From an uncultured Saprospirales bacterium (lineage in GTDB: Bacteria > Bacteroidota > Bacteroidia > Chitinophagales > Saprospiraceae), in NCBI GenBank assembly GCA_937864265.1, contig CALMIR010000025.1:1-34953 (forward strand): a stretch of 34,953 nt of DNA, given 5' to 3'. Shown one piece after another: positions 8,376-19,302 of the stretch. A model generated the notes under the pieces. That model made no database searches, was not told the DNA's origin, and saw only the letters and a list, made by a program, of their open reading frames with translations. The position numbers and the translations under genes were made by a program. Position 1 is the first letter of the stretch. Every line of letters starts with the position of its first letter.

Positions 8376-9635
8376 ATGATCGATCCAAAACTCAAATCCT
8401 GGGTGAATATCCCGGAAAATAGTGACTTCCCTATCCAGAATATTCCCTTTGGCGTATTCCAAACCGAAACAATAGACCCCCGCTTATGTGTTGCTATCGG
8501 CGAACACCTGGCTGATTTAAAGGTACTGGCTGAACACGGTTTTTTTGATGACCTGGGAGTCGATCTTTCGGTTTTTGCACAACCCCACCTCAATGCTTTT
8601 ATCGCATTGGGCCAAGCCAAAACGCACGCCGTTCGCATGCGCTTAGTAGATATTTTGGATAATGACCTCGACAATTGGGATGCCAGTGAGTTGGCGCCTT
8701 TTTTCCTGCACCTCCAGAAAGACGTGGAGATGCTGCTTCCTGTTCAGGTGGGTGACTATACCGATTTTTATTCCAGTAGAGAACATGCCACCAACGTAGG
8801 TACTATGTTTCGGGGAAAAGACAATGCCCTCATGCCTAATTGGCTGCATTTGCCCGTTGGATATCATGGCCGGGCTTCCTCGATCGTTGTATCCGATACC
8901 CCCATTCGTCGCCCCAAAGGTCAATTCCTGCCACAGGGTGCTGAACAACCGGAATACGGCCCCTCCCGCTTACTCGATTTTGAACTAGAGATGGCTTTTG
9001 TTGTAGGCAAGGAAACCAAAATGGGCGAAAGTGTTTCTACCCAGGATGCAGAGGACTACATTTTTGGCATGGTTATTTTCAATGATTGGTCGGCCAGAGA
9101 CATTCAAAGCTGGGAGTATGTGCCATTGGGGCCATTCCTCGGTAAAAATTTTGCTTCGACCATATCTCCCTGGGTCGTAACGATGGATGCATTGGAGGCT
9201 TTTCGCACGGCAGGCCCCATTCAAGATACTCAGCCACTCCCCTATCTTCAGTTTGCTGGTGCAAAAAGTTTCGACATTCAATTGGAGGTGAGTATCCAGC
9301 CTGAGCATAGCGTTGCAACCACGGTTTGCCGCTCCAATTTTAAATACCTGTATTGGAATATGGCGCAGCAACTGGCCCACCATACCGTCAATGGATGTAA
9401 CATTCGCATCGGAGATGTCATGGCCTCCGGCACCATCAGCGGGCCTGAGCCTGATTCTTTTGGATCTATGTTGGAGCTGAGCTGGCGAGGTAGCCAGCCT
9501 ATCGCGATGAGTGATGGCAGTGAGCGTACCTTTTTGCAGGACGGTGACGCGGTAATCATGCGGGCCTGGTGCGAGCAGCCCGGGCTACGCATCGGATTTG
9601 GAACGGCGCGTGGAAAGATTTTACCGCCATTTTAA
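8376..9635 (+). CDS. fahA: Fumarylacetoacetase
   Basis: Cytoplasmic hydrolase that cleaves fumarylacetoacetate to fumarate and acetoacetate, the last step of tyrosine/homogentisate breakdown. The ATG at 8376 (MIDPKLKSWVNIP) gives 419 residues, the normal family length; an in-frame start 17 codons upstream would overlap the preceding terminator. The N-terminal SH3-like domain covers about residues 1-118. The catalytic domain carries DYTDFYSSREHA (127-138; metal-ligand Asp and catalytic His), FRG, VGYHGRASS, DFELEMA (the two metal-ligand Glu), DWSARDIQ, LGPFLGKNFA (Lys) and ASGTISGPEPDSFG (Thr), all positions conserved in the mouse and human enzyme. No other tyrosine-degradation gene is visible, so the pathway is split. 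An AraC-type regulator lies 125 nt downstream on the same strand. Confident assignment. Confidence 0.95.
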   Translation: MIDPKLKSWVNIPENSDFPIQNIPFGVFQTETIDPRLCVAIGEHLADLKVLAEHGFFDDLGVDLSVFAQPHLNAFIALGQAKTHAVRMRLVDILDNDLDNWDASELAPFFLHLQKDVEMLLPVQVGDYTDFYSSREHATNVGTMFRGKDNALMPNWLHLPVGYHGRASSIVVSDTPIRRPKGQFLPQGAEQPEYGPSRLLDFELEMAFVVGKETKMGESVSTQDAEDYIFGMVIFNDWSARDIQSWEYVPLGPFLGKNFASTISPWVVTMDALEAFRTAGPIQDTQPLPYLQFAGAKSFDIQLEVSIQPEHSVATTVCRSNFKYLYWNMAQQLAHHTVNGCNIRIGDVMASGTISGPEPDSFGSMLELSWRGSQPIAMSDGSERTFLQDGDAVIMRAWCEQPGLRIGFGTARGKILPPF

Positions 9636-9760
9636 ACGATTTTCATCGATAAAAAGGCGCTTTCCATAGAATTTTTTGTTTTTTGAAAAAGTGAATACGC
9701 ATTTTTGCCATCCTATAATCAGGCCATCATCATCACTATTATATCAAGCATTACTGAAGT

Positions 9761-10687
9761 ATGACTATGATGCTGGCCAATCCTATCCGCCGTATGGGTG
9801 ACTACTTGAATCATGTCGAACTTAATTTCGACGATGTAGTCATTCATTCCCGATTAAAACATTTTGAAAAAAGAGTGGAAGACTCCGGGCTATCTATTAA
9901 ACTCGGGGTGCAGGGAGAAGAACACTTCATCATCAATAGGGATAGGCTAACTATTGGCGAAGGCCGATTTTTGATCGTGAACCGACACCAGACTTTTGAT
10001 TGCGAGCTTCATGCCCGGGAGCCAGTTGAGGCACTTTGCATTTATTTAAGTCAAGAGGCACTGAACCAGGCACAGCATGCTCTTTTCAATACCTTAGACC
10101 AGCAATTGGGCAACTTTTTACCAGATACAAAACCCGCTCAGGCCTTTCTTGAAAAGATATACCACGTTTCTGAAAACCGGCTGGGACGTTTTTTGGAACA
10201 ACAAAAAACCATCCTTCTGAACCAACATCTATCAAGTACGATAGACTGGCCTTGTTTTTATCAAAATCTGGCAGAGAACTTATTATTGACTCAATTTCAA
10301 ACGGAATCGATGATTGAAAAAATCACCTCAGCCCGCCGAGCTACCCGGGAAGAATTATTTCGCCGCCTGTGCATTGCTCATCAATTTATTTTAGACAATT
10401 ACGAGTCAGAAATTGACCTGGATACCCTCGCTCAAAAAGCGACGATTTCTAAATTTCATTTATTACGCACTTACCGCGAAACTTTCGGAACGACGCCTTA
10501 TCGGCAGGTATTGGACTTACGCTTGGAACGATCCAGGCAATTGCTGCAAGCGGATTATAGTTTGGAGGAAATAGCTTTTCAGTTGGGGTTTTCTGACCGC
10601 AGGGCCTTCACTAAGGCTTTTCGCAAAACATTCCAACAATCTCCTTCCTCTTACAGAAAGCGAAAAAAACAGGCTGTACCAGTTTGA
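9761..10687 (+). CDS. AraC-family transcriptional regulator
   Basis: A 308-residue cytoplasmic DNA-binding regulator. Residues 1-190 form a variable, partly beta-rich sensor domain that I cannot assign to a ligand. Residues about 205-300 are the double helix-turn-helix of AraC proteins: LDTLAQKATISKFHLLRTYRETFGTTPYRQ, then LEEIAFQLGFSDRRAFTKAFRKTFQQSPSSYRKR, with the typical GFSDRRAFTKAFR second-helix signature. ATG codons at 9761, 9767 and 9770 are all possible; the first is used. The gap to fahA is 125 nt. Regulation of fahA by this protein is possible from position only. The 3' end overlaps a bidirectional terminator that also serves atpC. Confidence 0.9.
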   Translation: MTMMLANPIRRMGDYLNHVELNFDDVVIHSRLKHFEKRVEDSGLSIKLGVQGEEHFIINRDRLTIGEGRFLIVNRHQTFDCELHAREPVEALCIYLSQEALNQAQHALFNTLDQQLGNFLPDTKPAQAFLEKIYHVSENRLGRFLEQQKTILLNQHLSSTIDWPCFYQNLAENLLLTQFQTESMIEKITSARRATREELFRRLCIAHQFILDNYESEIDLDTLAQKATISKFHLLRTYRETFGTTPYRQVLDLRLERSRQLLQADYSLEEIAFQLGFSDRRAFTKAFRKTFQQSPSSYRKRKKQAVPV

Positions 10688-10713
10688 TCTGATACAGCCT
10701 GTTCTGTTTTTTT
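10662..10713. terminator. Bidirectional terminator between araC-type gene and atpC
   Basis: AACAGGCTGTA (10668-10678) pairs perfectly with TACAGCCTGTT (10693-10703). Seven T follow on the plus strand (10707-10713), and seven A precede it (10663-10669), giving a U-tract for minus-strand transcripts. The left arm lies inside the last codons of the regulator gene. It fits the convergent arrangement. Confidence 0.85.
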
Positions 10714-10734
10714 ATTCGAATGGCAGGAAAATAC

Positions 10735-11046
10735 CTACACCAAATCAGAAACGCCTCTCACCAATAATGAAATTTCATTATTCAGTACTTCTATGAACCC
10801 TGCTTTGATTTTGAATGTAATTTTCCGACCCGATTCCGTACTTTCTTTAAAACCTTTTGAATCCGGATCCATGATCTGAAAACCGCCTGTGCCTGTTACC
10901 AGGGTTACTTTCCCGGCTTCCAGGGACGAAACGATGGGTGCGTGGTTGTTCAACACCTGGAATTCGCCCAAAGTGCCCGGCACTTTCACGGAAGTTATTT
11001 CGCCTTGAAATATTTTTCGATCTGGCGTTAAAACGTTGATATTCAT
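10735..11046 (-). CDS. atpC: F1F0 ATP synthase epsilon subunit
   Basis: Central-stalk subunit of the F1 sector, peripheral on the inner face of the cytoplasmic membrane. At 103 residues it contains the N-terminal beta-sandwich (MNINVLTPDRKIFQGEITSVKVPGTLGEFQVLNNHAPIVSSLEAGKVTL), with the family-typical GEFQVLNNHAPIVS segment, and then further strands ending SLLVRGVSDLV. The C-terminal helical hairpin that gives the E. coli subunit its roughly 139 residues and its inhibitory function is absent; short epsilons of this kind are common in Bacteroidota, so I do not read this as damage. It is downstream of atpD on the same strand, separated by 89 nt that hold a heptamer repeat array. The 3' side is closed by a bidirectional terminator. 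Confidence 0.93.
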   Translation of the reverse strand: MNINVLTPDRKIFQGEITSVKVPGTLGEFQVLNNHAPIVSSLEAGKVTLVTGTGGFQIMDPDSKGFKESTESGRKITFKIKAGFIEVLNNEISLLVRGVSDLV

Positions 11047-11050
11047 CTTG

Positions 11051-11127
11051 ATAGATGTTGGATATTAGATGCTAGACCTTAGGTGTTAGATGCTAAAGTC
11101 TAAGGTCTATCATCTATTGTCTGTAAT
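11051..11127. repeat. Eleven degenerate tandem heptamers (consensus near YTAGATG/CTAAGGT)
   Basis: The atpD-atpC spacer reads in register as 7-mers: ATAGATG, TTGGATA, TTAGATG, CTAGACC, TTAGGTG, TTAGATG, CTAAAGT, CTAAGGT, CTATCAT, CTATTGT, CTGTAAT. Position 2 is T in all eleven, position 3 is A in nine and G in two, and position 1 is C or T in ten. Within it TAGACCTTAG (11073-11082) pairs perfectly with CTAAGGTCTA (11100-11109), and after one mismatch six more pairs extend the stem. The exact 10-mer TTAGATGCTA occurs at 11065 and 11086. Confidence 0.75.
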
Positions 11128-11135
11128 ATATAGCA

Positions 11136-12988
<1,853 letters not shown>

Positions 12989-13966
12989 TTATCTAAACCA
13001 GGAATATGCAGCATTAATTTCCAGCATATTACCAAAAAAAGTCTGGTATCGGCTCAAAGGGATGTCGTAAGCAAAGCCTATTTTCCATTGCCCGTTATAA
13101 ATATTAACCGATTCACCCAGTTTAAAGCCGAACTCCGTGTGAATAACACTGGTAGGTTGTTGTCCAAGTCCAATGCCTCCGCCCAGCCCCAGCCAAAAAA
13201 AATCACTGATCTGATAGCGCAGTTGTAAGTCGGCGCTAAGCGGGCTATTTGGCACATAGCGCAGCCAAAAAGAAGGCTCTATAAAAGAGGTATTGGAACC
13301 AAACCAGCCCACATCAATATAGGCTCCGGCCAGCGCATAGATGTGCTGTACGCGCTTAATATCAAAGGCTCTTTCATTCAAAGAGTCTCGGAATATCGTT
13401 TTTAAACCAAACAACTGAGGAACGGATAAGCCCGCATAGTACTGATCGCTGTGGTAATAAAACAAACCCAAGCTAAAGTCTGGGAAAATCACATTGCTAT
13501 TGTCGAAGCCGGCCACTTCTGGTGCTTCAAAAGCTATATCTGCTATACGTGCCCGGTATTGCACCAAGCCCGCTCCCAAGCCAATGGCCAAAGCATGCTC
13601 TACGCGGCGGCCAAACTCCAATCGATAAGCAAAATTGCCATAAAGCCCCATTTGCCCTATTTTGCCCGCTTGATCGCGTACAATATGCCCACCCGTTATG
13701 ATGCGATCATAAGCCTCTGGCAGGTATTCAAAATGAATAAGTTGTGTATTGGGGCCATCCTCCAAGCCAAACCACTGCCGCCGATAGGAAGCGCCTACCG
13801 TGAGGTTCATCTCATTGAGCAAATAATTGTTGGAAATAGCGGCTGGGTTAAGCACTTTCCACTGGTCGCGGTGTACGCTGAACAAAGGAAGCTGTTGCGC
13901 GGGCAGTAATGTCATTCCTGTAACAAGCAGCAAAAAAACAGATGTTATATTCAATAGCGCTTTCAT
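12989..13966 (-). CDS. PorP/SprF-family type IX outer-membrane protein (adhesin partner)
   Basis: A 325-residue member of the PorP/SprF family, distinct from the copy at 5477-6532. The signal peptide is MKALLNITSVFLLLVTGMTLLPAQ. The mature N-terminus QLPLFSVHRDQWKVLNPAAISNN carries the family's NPA motif after about ten residues, followed by alternating beta-strands and Gly-rich turns (GGHIVRDQAGKIGQMGLYGNFAY, LSLGLFYYHSDQYYAGLSVPQLF-type segments, FFWLGLGGGIGLGQQP). It starts 6 nt after the stop of the giant adhesin gene, so the two are almost certainly cotranscribed. In Flavobacterium the equivalent partner, SprF, is needed for secretion of SprB, whose C-terminal domain is the same type B seen in the adhesin here. 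The most likely role is outer-membrane secretion or anchoring of that adhesin. Confidence 0.9.
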   Translation of the reverse strand: MKALLNITSVFLLLVTGMTLLPAQQLPLFSVHRDQWKVLNPAAISNNYLLNEMNLTVGASYRRQWFGLEDGPNTQLIHFEYLPEAYDRIITGGHIVRDQAGKIGQMGLYGNFAYRLEFGRRVEHALAIGLGAGLVQYRARIADIAFEAPEVAGFDNSNVIFPDFSLGLFYYHSDQYYAGLSVPQLFGLKTIFRDSLNERAFDIKRVQHIYALAGAYIDVGWFGSNTSFIEPSFWLRYVPNSPLSADLQLRYQISDFFWLGLGGGIGLGQQPTSVIHTEFGFKLGESVNIYNGQWKIGFAYDIPLSRYQTFFGNMLEINAAYSWFR

Positions 13967-13972
13967 ATTGGT

Positions 13973-16900
13973 TTATTTGATCAGATAAATCGCCTGGGTT
14001 TGATGGTAAGTTTGTCCTTCCACCTCAATGACCAGCCAGGCATAATAAGTTCCTTCTGGCAAGGTTTCCCCGCTGCTGCCGGAGCGGCCATCCCAGGGGT
14101 TTTCCAGCAGGTAGTCGTCCGTTTGGTAAACGACATCTCCCCATCGGTTGGTTATCGTCAGCGCCATAGTCACATCATCGCCCCCTCGGTAACCCAATAC
14201 GTTTAAAACATCATTGACCTCATCGCCATTTGGACTAAAGCCTTCCGGTAAAAATGGCAGATTCAATACTTCAATATAGACCCGTGCCGTATCGCAGGCT
14301 TCCGGGCAAACGGCTTCGCTGTAACAAACCTGGTAATCAAAATACACCTGTCCGCGCAAGCCTTCATTTTCATAATACTGGAATCCGTTTTCCAAACTAT
14401 TTAAGTTTCCAAACTGAGGCAGAGAAAGCGCTTGGAGTTCATAAGAAGCCATCGCTGGCAGGCCGTCATTTTTCAACACATCCATGAAAATCTCGCTATT
14501 GGCCTGCTCTAGGGTAAAAAAATCGTCGCTTACATCTATGCCTGTTGCTACCGTGATGGTTAAAGTATCCGTGCCAACCGTACCACACACCGCTGTACTG
14601 ACTGTCCAGAAAAAAGAATTTTCGCCAGGTTGCAGATTACTCACCAGGGTGCTCGCCTGATTGGGGTTTTGAATTTGACTGCCTGTCCATTGCCCGATTC
14701 CCATGCTGACCGGGCTAGCATTCAGTTGGAAACTGGTACTGCAAATGGTCGTATCATTGCCCGCAAAAATTACTTCTTCTGGGGGTAGTCCAAGTACGCT
14801 CAATGTAAATGGCCCGGTTTGGTCAAAAAGGCAGTTTTCATCCTGAACAAACACATAATAGTCGCCTGCGTCTGCTATTTCTACCGATTCAATGACTAGG
14901 GTCGCCTCATTTGTCATTAAGGTATCGCCCCAAGGCGTAATCCAGTGATAAATGCCATTTTCCAATTCATTGGTAGAAAGAATAAGGGTTTCTCCTTGGC
15001 AAAGCAGGTCTTCGCCTTGTATAAAATTCAATACCCCGCTACTGCTTTCGCTAAATACGACCGCTTGTCCGGCTGAAACTGAAAGGCACACATCATCCAG
15101 ATCGATGCCCCCTGAAGGCAAAGAATTGCCTGCTACCGCTGACAAATAATATGTTATTCCCGTTTCCATGGCTGTTGCCTCAAAAGCTATGTCAGCAGAG
15201 GCATTCATGGCCAAAATATCGCCCAACACCTCTCCAGCCAATGTATGCAAAACAAAAACCAAGGTATCATCGGGTTCGAGGATGGCATCATTTAGGTGAA
15301 CAGCGGCAGCCGGGTCGCTCGTACAAAATACCAATACTTCTTGTAGATTCATGGTACCCGCAAAGGTGATACAGCCCTGACAAGCCGGGCTTCCGGGCGC
15401 CAAAACGACCAGGGTTATGACACTTAATTCGGACTGACAAGCGTTTTGCGCAAGTGCTGCATACACTTGAGTGCCGGGAGATTGAAAGGCGCCTGGATCA
15501 GCAATTTCATTTTGCCCGAGGGCGTCCTCGTACCAAACGACGGTATAGCCGGGATTTGGATTGATGGTGGCCTCCAATGCTGTAAGATTGAAAAGAGCCT
15601 GTCCGTTACCTATATCACAAGCTTGTTGTGTGGCTGTTGCAGGAATTGGAATAACTGTAGTGTTGACCGTAGCGCTAACAGCGGCGCTGCAATTATCGGC
15701 AGCGGTAAGCGTAATGTTGTATGTACCCGACACCAGGGCTGTAATGCTGGTGCCCAGACCTGCACCAGTAGTCACGGTATTATCCCATTGGTAACCGAAG
15801 GGGGCATCCCCATTTTCAGTCATCAATTCGATGCTGCCATCCATCGCACCTGCACAACTCTCGTCGTTCACTTGTGCAACAATAACCGTGAAGATGCAAT
15901 CTACTTCGTTGATGAGAAAATTTTGATTAAAAACGCATCCGTTGGCATCTTCGATGGTCAGGCTATAATTTCCGGCAGGCAAACCGCCTATAATGAATAA
16001 GCCAGGGCTATTCTGGTTGTCACTGCCACTTGCCGACCCCGACCAGGTGTAGCTGTAGGGCGAAGTTCCTCCATTGAGTTGGGCCGAAAACTGGCCATCA
16101 CTTGCTCCTACTCCCGATGGCGGCAGGCTTTGTATGTTGGATAGGTTCATCGCCAGCGGCTGGTCGATAACAGTTGTCAGAATAACTTGGCAATTGCTGC
16201 CATCTGTCACCGTCACGGTGTATGCCCCTGCCGGCAAATTGGCCATGTCTTCGGAAGTAAATCCATTGCTCCAACTAAACGTGTAAGGAAGACTCCCGCC
16301 CTGAACAAGCAGATCGATAGCGCCCGTTGATGCCCCATGGCACAGCACATCGATAGGCAAAGCAGAAAGCACAGGCCCTTCCTCGTCAACCAATATGCTC
16401 TGCTCAAATGCCATGCATCCATTCCCATCGGTCACGGTAAGTAAATAAACCCCTGCTGACAAGTTATCAATGCTTGCATTGGTTCCGCCGTTGCTCCAGG
16501 AGTACAGGTAGGGCATTTGTCCGCCGCTGACCGAAGCGGAAGCACTGCCATCGGCCAAGCCGCAATTGCTGTTGGTCACCTCAATACTGAGCGACAAAGG
16601 CTGTGGTTCCAAAATAGCTGCTGTCAGTACGGCGGCACAATTATTGGCGTCCGTTACGGTAACCGAATACACGCCTGCTGGCACATTTGAAATATCCTGG
16701 CTGCTGGCACCATTGCTCCAGTCGAAGTCAAAAGGGGCTGCTCCTCCCAATACGTCAAGATCAATACTACCTGTGGATGCTCCTGCACAACTTACTGGCT
16801 GAGCAGTAGCATTTATCATTGGCCCGTCGTCGTTACTGATGGCGACTGTTCCTGTCGTGGAGCAATTGTTCGAATCACTCACCGCAAGTTGGTAAGTCCC

Positions 16901-19279
16901 CGCCTGCAAGTTGGCAATGAGCGCCCCGGATGCTCCGTTGCTCCAGTTGTAGGTATAAGTCCCGGTTCCTCCCATTACGACCGCCTCTGCCTGCCCATTG
17001 GAAAGCCCGCAACTACTGTTTTGGGTGGTAAAAACAATTGCCATCTCATTCGGCTCATCGACCATCAGACTAATGACATCAGTGCAATTGTTGACATCGG
17101 TAACGGTCAAGGAATAGAGGCCTGCGGCAAGCCCGGAAAGGTTTTGAGTCGTTGCGCCCGTATTCCAGTTGAACGAAAATGGTGCTGTTCCACTGTCGAT
17201 GTCCACCTGAATGGCGCCATCTGCTCCTGAAGCGCAGCTTACCACTTCGATGTTTGCGTTCAAGGATGGGCCTGGTTGATCCAGAATAGTTACACTCTCT
17301 GTTTCCACGCAATTGTTCTGATCTGTAGCGCTTACCGTATAGGTGCCTGGCATCAGGTTGCTGCTCGAAGCACCGTTTTGACCATTGCTCCAAGAAAAAC
17401 TAAAACTGCCGACGCCCCCATTGGCGGAAGCCATAGCCGTTCCATTTGCTAGGCCACAACTAGCGTCATTTGCACTAGCCATCACCTCAATAGCCGAGGG
17501 CTCGGTCAGGGTCAAGGCATCATTGATCTGGCAGCCATTGGCATCGCTTACCTGAACGGTATAGCTTCCAGCCATCACATTAGAAATATTCTGCGTGGTA
17601 GCGCCATTGCTCCAGTTGTAGCTCAGCGGTGGGTTGACCATCAAAGGTGTTAGAACAATCCCCCCCGTCGCTTCGCCATTGCAAGTGATATTTTGTCCGC
17701 TTAAATCAAAAATGGGAGGCACATTTACGCTAATGTTGATGCTCCCTGCTGCCGTACACCCATTGCTATCTGTGGCGGTTATTTGATAAGCCCCCCCATT
17801 GGAAAGGGTTACGCTAGTAAGCGATGGACTGCTGGCAGTGCTGTTAAAGCCATCTGGCCCTGTCCAGTTAAATAGGTATCCCGGCGTCCCGCCTGAAGGG
17901 TTAGCATTTAGCGACAGCGTTTCGCCTTCGCAAAGCGGGGCATTGGAGCTCGGCGCCAAAGTAGGCATTGGCGCAGCATCAATAGTGACTACGCCTGTGA
18001 TGGAACATCCTGCCAGATCGCTGGCTACTACTGTGTAGGTTCCGGGTGTCAAATTAGAAGCGGTGGCCGTATTTTGGCCGCTGTTCCATGAATAAGAAAA
18101 AGGCCCTCCCCCGGAAGCTGTGGCGGTAGCTTCGCCTGTGGGCGTAATCCCGCAGGCATCCTGTATATCGGAAAAAGCAATGCTCAACCCTCCGCAGATC
18201 ACTGTAGAACAGGGTAAAAATTCTGATGTGTTGTTACCAGCTATCGTTGCTGTTGCCGTTATTGGATCGCCATTATTCAGTACGCCATTGGGCAAGCTCA
18301 ATGACCAGGCACCACCACTTGCGGCAGTTGTGCCGAGGAGGGTTTTCCCCTGACAAGGCGGATTTACGGGATCACATCCTGTAGGGTCGTGGCTAAAAAT
18401 TTCGATCAAGGCACCATTAGGGGCCGTGCCTTCTACCAGGGTTGCACTGGGGCTGGTGATGGCAAAACCGGAAACAGAAAAGCCCGATCGTTCAATTCCT
18501 TTTGTGCTATTGCAATAGATGCTATTGCTGCTAGCCAGTACATTGACCAAATTTGAGGCGGCAAAAATACCTGTGCCGTTATGAGCGATGGTATTATTGG
18601 AAATCTGAAAATTGCCCAGCGCAGAGGTCAAAATGTTAATACCTGCGTTGATATTGCCGTCGGCAGCGCCGCTGCTGGGGTCTATACCAATCCAATTATC
18701 AAAAACAGAGAAACTCATAGGACTGGTACTTTGAATGCCATATCGGTTGCCACTCAGCGCATTTTCACTTATCACGGCACCACTGGCATTTAGCAAAATC
18801 CCCCCCCCTGTAGCTACATTGGTAAAATTGGTGATGTGTAGCCCGTGTATGGCTACGTTATTTGCAGACACCTGTATGCCGTGGCTGTTACCCGCTATTG
18901 AGCCATCTATAACCACCTTACCCAAAAACCAGCCAGGCTGTGTGCGGGCATCTATCACCACATTATCTTTGGTGATCGGCGGCAGTGGTGCTGCTCCGGT
19001 GGGGGTTATTACTATTGTACCCGGGCTGCTGATGTCAAAATGTATGAAGCGAATCGAATTGAAAGGATCATTGACGCAGTTGATGGCAAAGCGAAGGGAG
19101 CCAGCCACATTCGCCGAACTGGTCACATAAACGGTGTCGCCAACTACTAGCCCACATTGAGCCTGAGTTGTTTTTACAAAACCCAGTGCCAGCAAGGCCG
19201 TCATCAAAAACAAGCAAACCGCGCTGCTATGGCTTCTGCCCCAATTGACCTGTGCAATAAAGTTTAGTTTCTTTTTCAT
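13973..19279 (-). CDS. Giant SprB-like repeat adhesin with gliding-motility type B C-terminal domain
   Basis: A 1768-residue predicted cell-surface protein exported by Sec and then by type IX secretion. The signal peptide has a long n-region (cleavage near TTQAQ, about residue 41). Residues about 45-280 form a right-handed beta-helix (GIQVSANNVAIHGLHITNF, VISENALSGNRYGI, ISNNTIAHNGTGI). Residues about 360-1200 hold about eleven SprB/Ig-like repeats of 70-85 residues, each with a YSWSNG-like strand, an AGTYTVTVTD-like strand and a conserved NxC. Residues about 600-1050 alternate two repeat subtypes. Residues about 1450-1600 are further Ig-like beta domains. The end, from LPEGFSPNGDEVNDVLNV through ITNRWGDVVYQ and NPWDGRS to QAIYLIK, is the gliding-motility-associated (type B) sorting domain. 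It lies 24 nt after the caspase-like gene and 6 nt before its PorP/SprF-like partner. Confidence 0.92.
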   Translation of the reverse strand: MKKKLNFIAQVNWGRSHSSAVCLFLMTALLALGFVKTTQAQCGLVVGDTVYVTSSANVAGSLRFAINCVNDPFNSIRFIHFDISSPGTIVITPTGAAPLPPITKDNVVIDARTQPGWFLGKVVIDGSIAGNSHGIQVSANNVAIHGLHITNFTNVATGGGILLNASGAVISENALSGNRYGIQSTSPMSFSVFDNWIGIDPSSGAADGNINAGINILTSALGNFQISNNTIAHNGTGIFAASNLVNVLASSNSIYCNSTKGIERSGFSVSGFAITSPSATLVEGTAPNGALIEIFSHDPTGCDPVNPPCQGKTLLGTTAASGGAWSLSLPNGVLNNGDPITATATIAGNNTSEFLPCSTVICGGLSIAFSDIQDACGITPTGEATATASGGGPFSYSWNSGQNTATASNLTPGTYTVVASDLAGCSITGVVTIDAAPMPTLAPSSNAPLCEGETLSLNANPSGGTPGYLFNWTGPDGFNSTASSPSLTSVTLSNGGAYQITATDSNGCTAAGSINISVNVPPIFDLSGQNITCNGEATGGIVLTPLMVNPPLSYNWSNGATTQNISNVMAGSYTVQVSDANGCQINDALTLTEPSAIEVMASANDASCGLANGTAMASANGGVGSFSFSWSNGQNGASSSNLMPGTYTVSATDQNNCVETESVTILDQPGPSLNANIEVVSCASGADGAIQVDIDSGTAPFSFNWNTGATTQNLSGLAAGLYSLTVTDVNNCTDVISLMVDEPNEMAIVFTTQNSSCGLSNGQAEAVVMGGTGTYTYNWSNGASGALIANLQAGTYQLAVSDSNNCSTTGTVAISNDDGPMINATAQPVSCAGASTGSIDLDVLGGAAPFDFDWSNGASSQDISNVPAGVYSVTVTDANNCAAVLTAAILEPQPLSLSIEVTNSNCGLADGSASASVSGGQMPYLYSWSNGGTNASIDNLSAGVYLLTVTDGNGCMAFEQSILVDEEGPVLSALPIDVLCHGASTGAIDLLVQGGSLPYTFSWSNGFTSEDMANLPAGAYTVTVTDGSNCQVILTTVIDQPLAMNLSNIQSLPPSGVGASDGQFSAQLNGGTSPYSYTWSGSASGSDNQNSPGLFIIGGLPAGNYSLTIEDANGCVFNQNFLINEVDCIFTVIVAQVNDESCAGAMDGSIELMTENGDAPFGYQWDNTVTTGAGLGTSITALVSGTYNITLTAADNCSAAVSATVNTTVIPIPATATQQACDIGNGQALFNLTALEATINPNPGYTVVWYEDALGQNEIADPGAFQSPGTQVYAALAQNACQSELSVITLVVLAPGSPACQGCITFAGTMNLQEVLVFCTSDPAAAVHLNDAILEPDDTLVFVLHTLAGEVLGDILAMNASADIAFEATAMETGITYYLSAVAGNSLPSGGIDLDDVCLSVSAGQAVVFSESSSGVLNFIQGEDLLCQGETLILSTNELENGIYHWITPWGDTLMTNEATLVIESVEIADAGDYYVFVQDENCLFDQTGPFTLSVLGLPPEEVIFAGNDTTICSTSFQLNASPVSMGIGQWTGSQIQNPNQASTLVSNLQPGENSFFWTVSTAVCGTVGTDTLTITVATGIDVSDDFFTLEQANSEIFMDVLKNDGLPAMASYELQALSLPQFGNLNSLENGFQYYENEGLRGQVYFDYQVCYSEAVCPEACDTARVYIEVLNLPFLPEGFSPNGDEVNDVLNVLGYRGGDDVTMALTITNRWGDVVYQTDDYLLENPWDGRSGSSGETLPEGTYYAWLVIEVEGQTYHQTQAIYLIK

Positions 19280-19302
19280 CGTATTGGGATTATGGTACCG
19301 CC

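Noticed and set aside
8144-8674. Minus-strand open frame of 176 codons
   Set aside because: Antisense to the beta-helix and fahA genes and crosses the terminator hairpin.
10735-11046. Truncated epsilon subunit
   Set aside because: Lack of the C-terminal helical hairpin is common in Bacteroidota epsilon subunits and the gene has its own clean start and stop.
15446-16000. Plus-strand open frame of 184 codons
   Set aside because: Antisense to the giant adhesin and without domain or start-site support.
15000-18200. CRISPR-like regular repetition in the adhesin gene
   Set aside because: The periodicity is protein-level (about 220 and 447 bp), stays in frame and has no short identical repeats with unique spacers.
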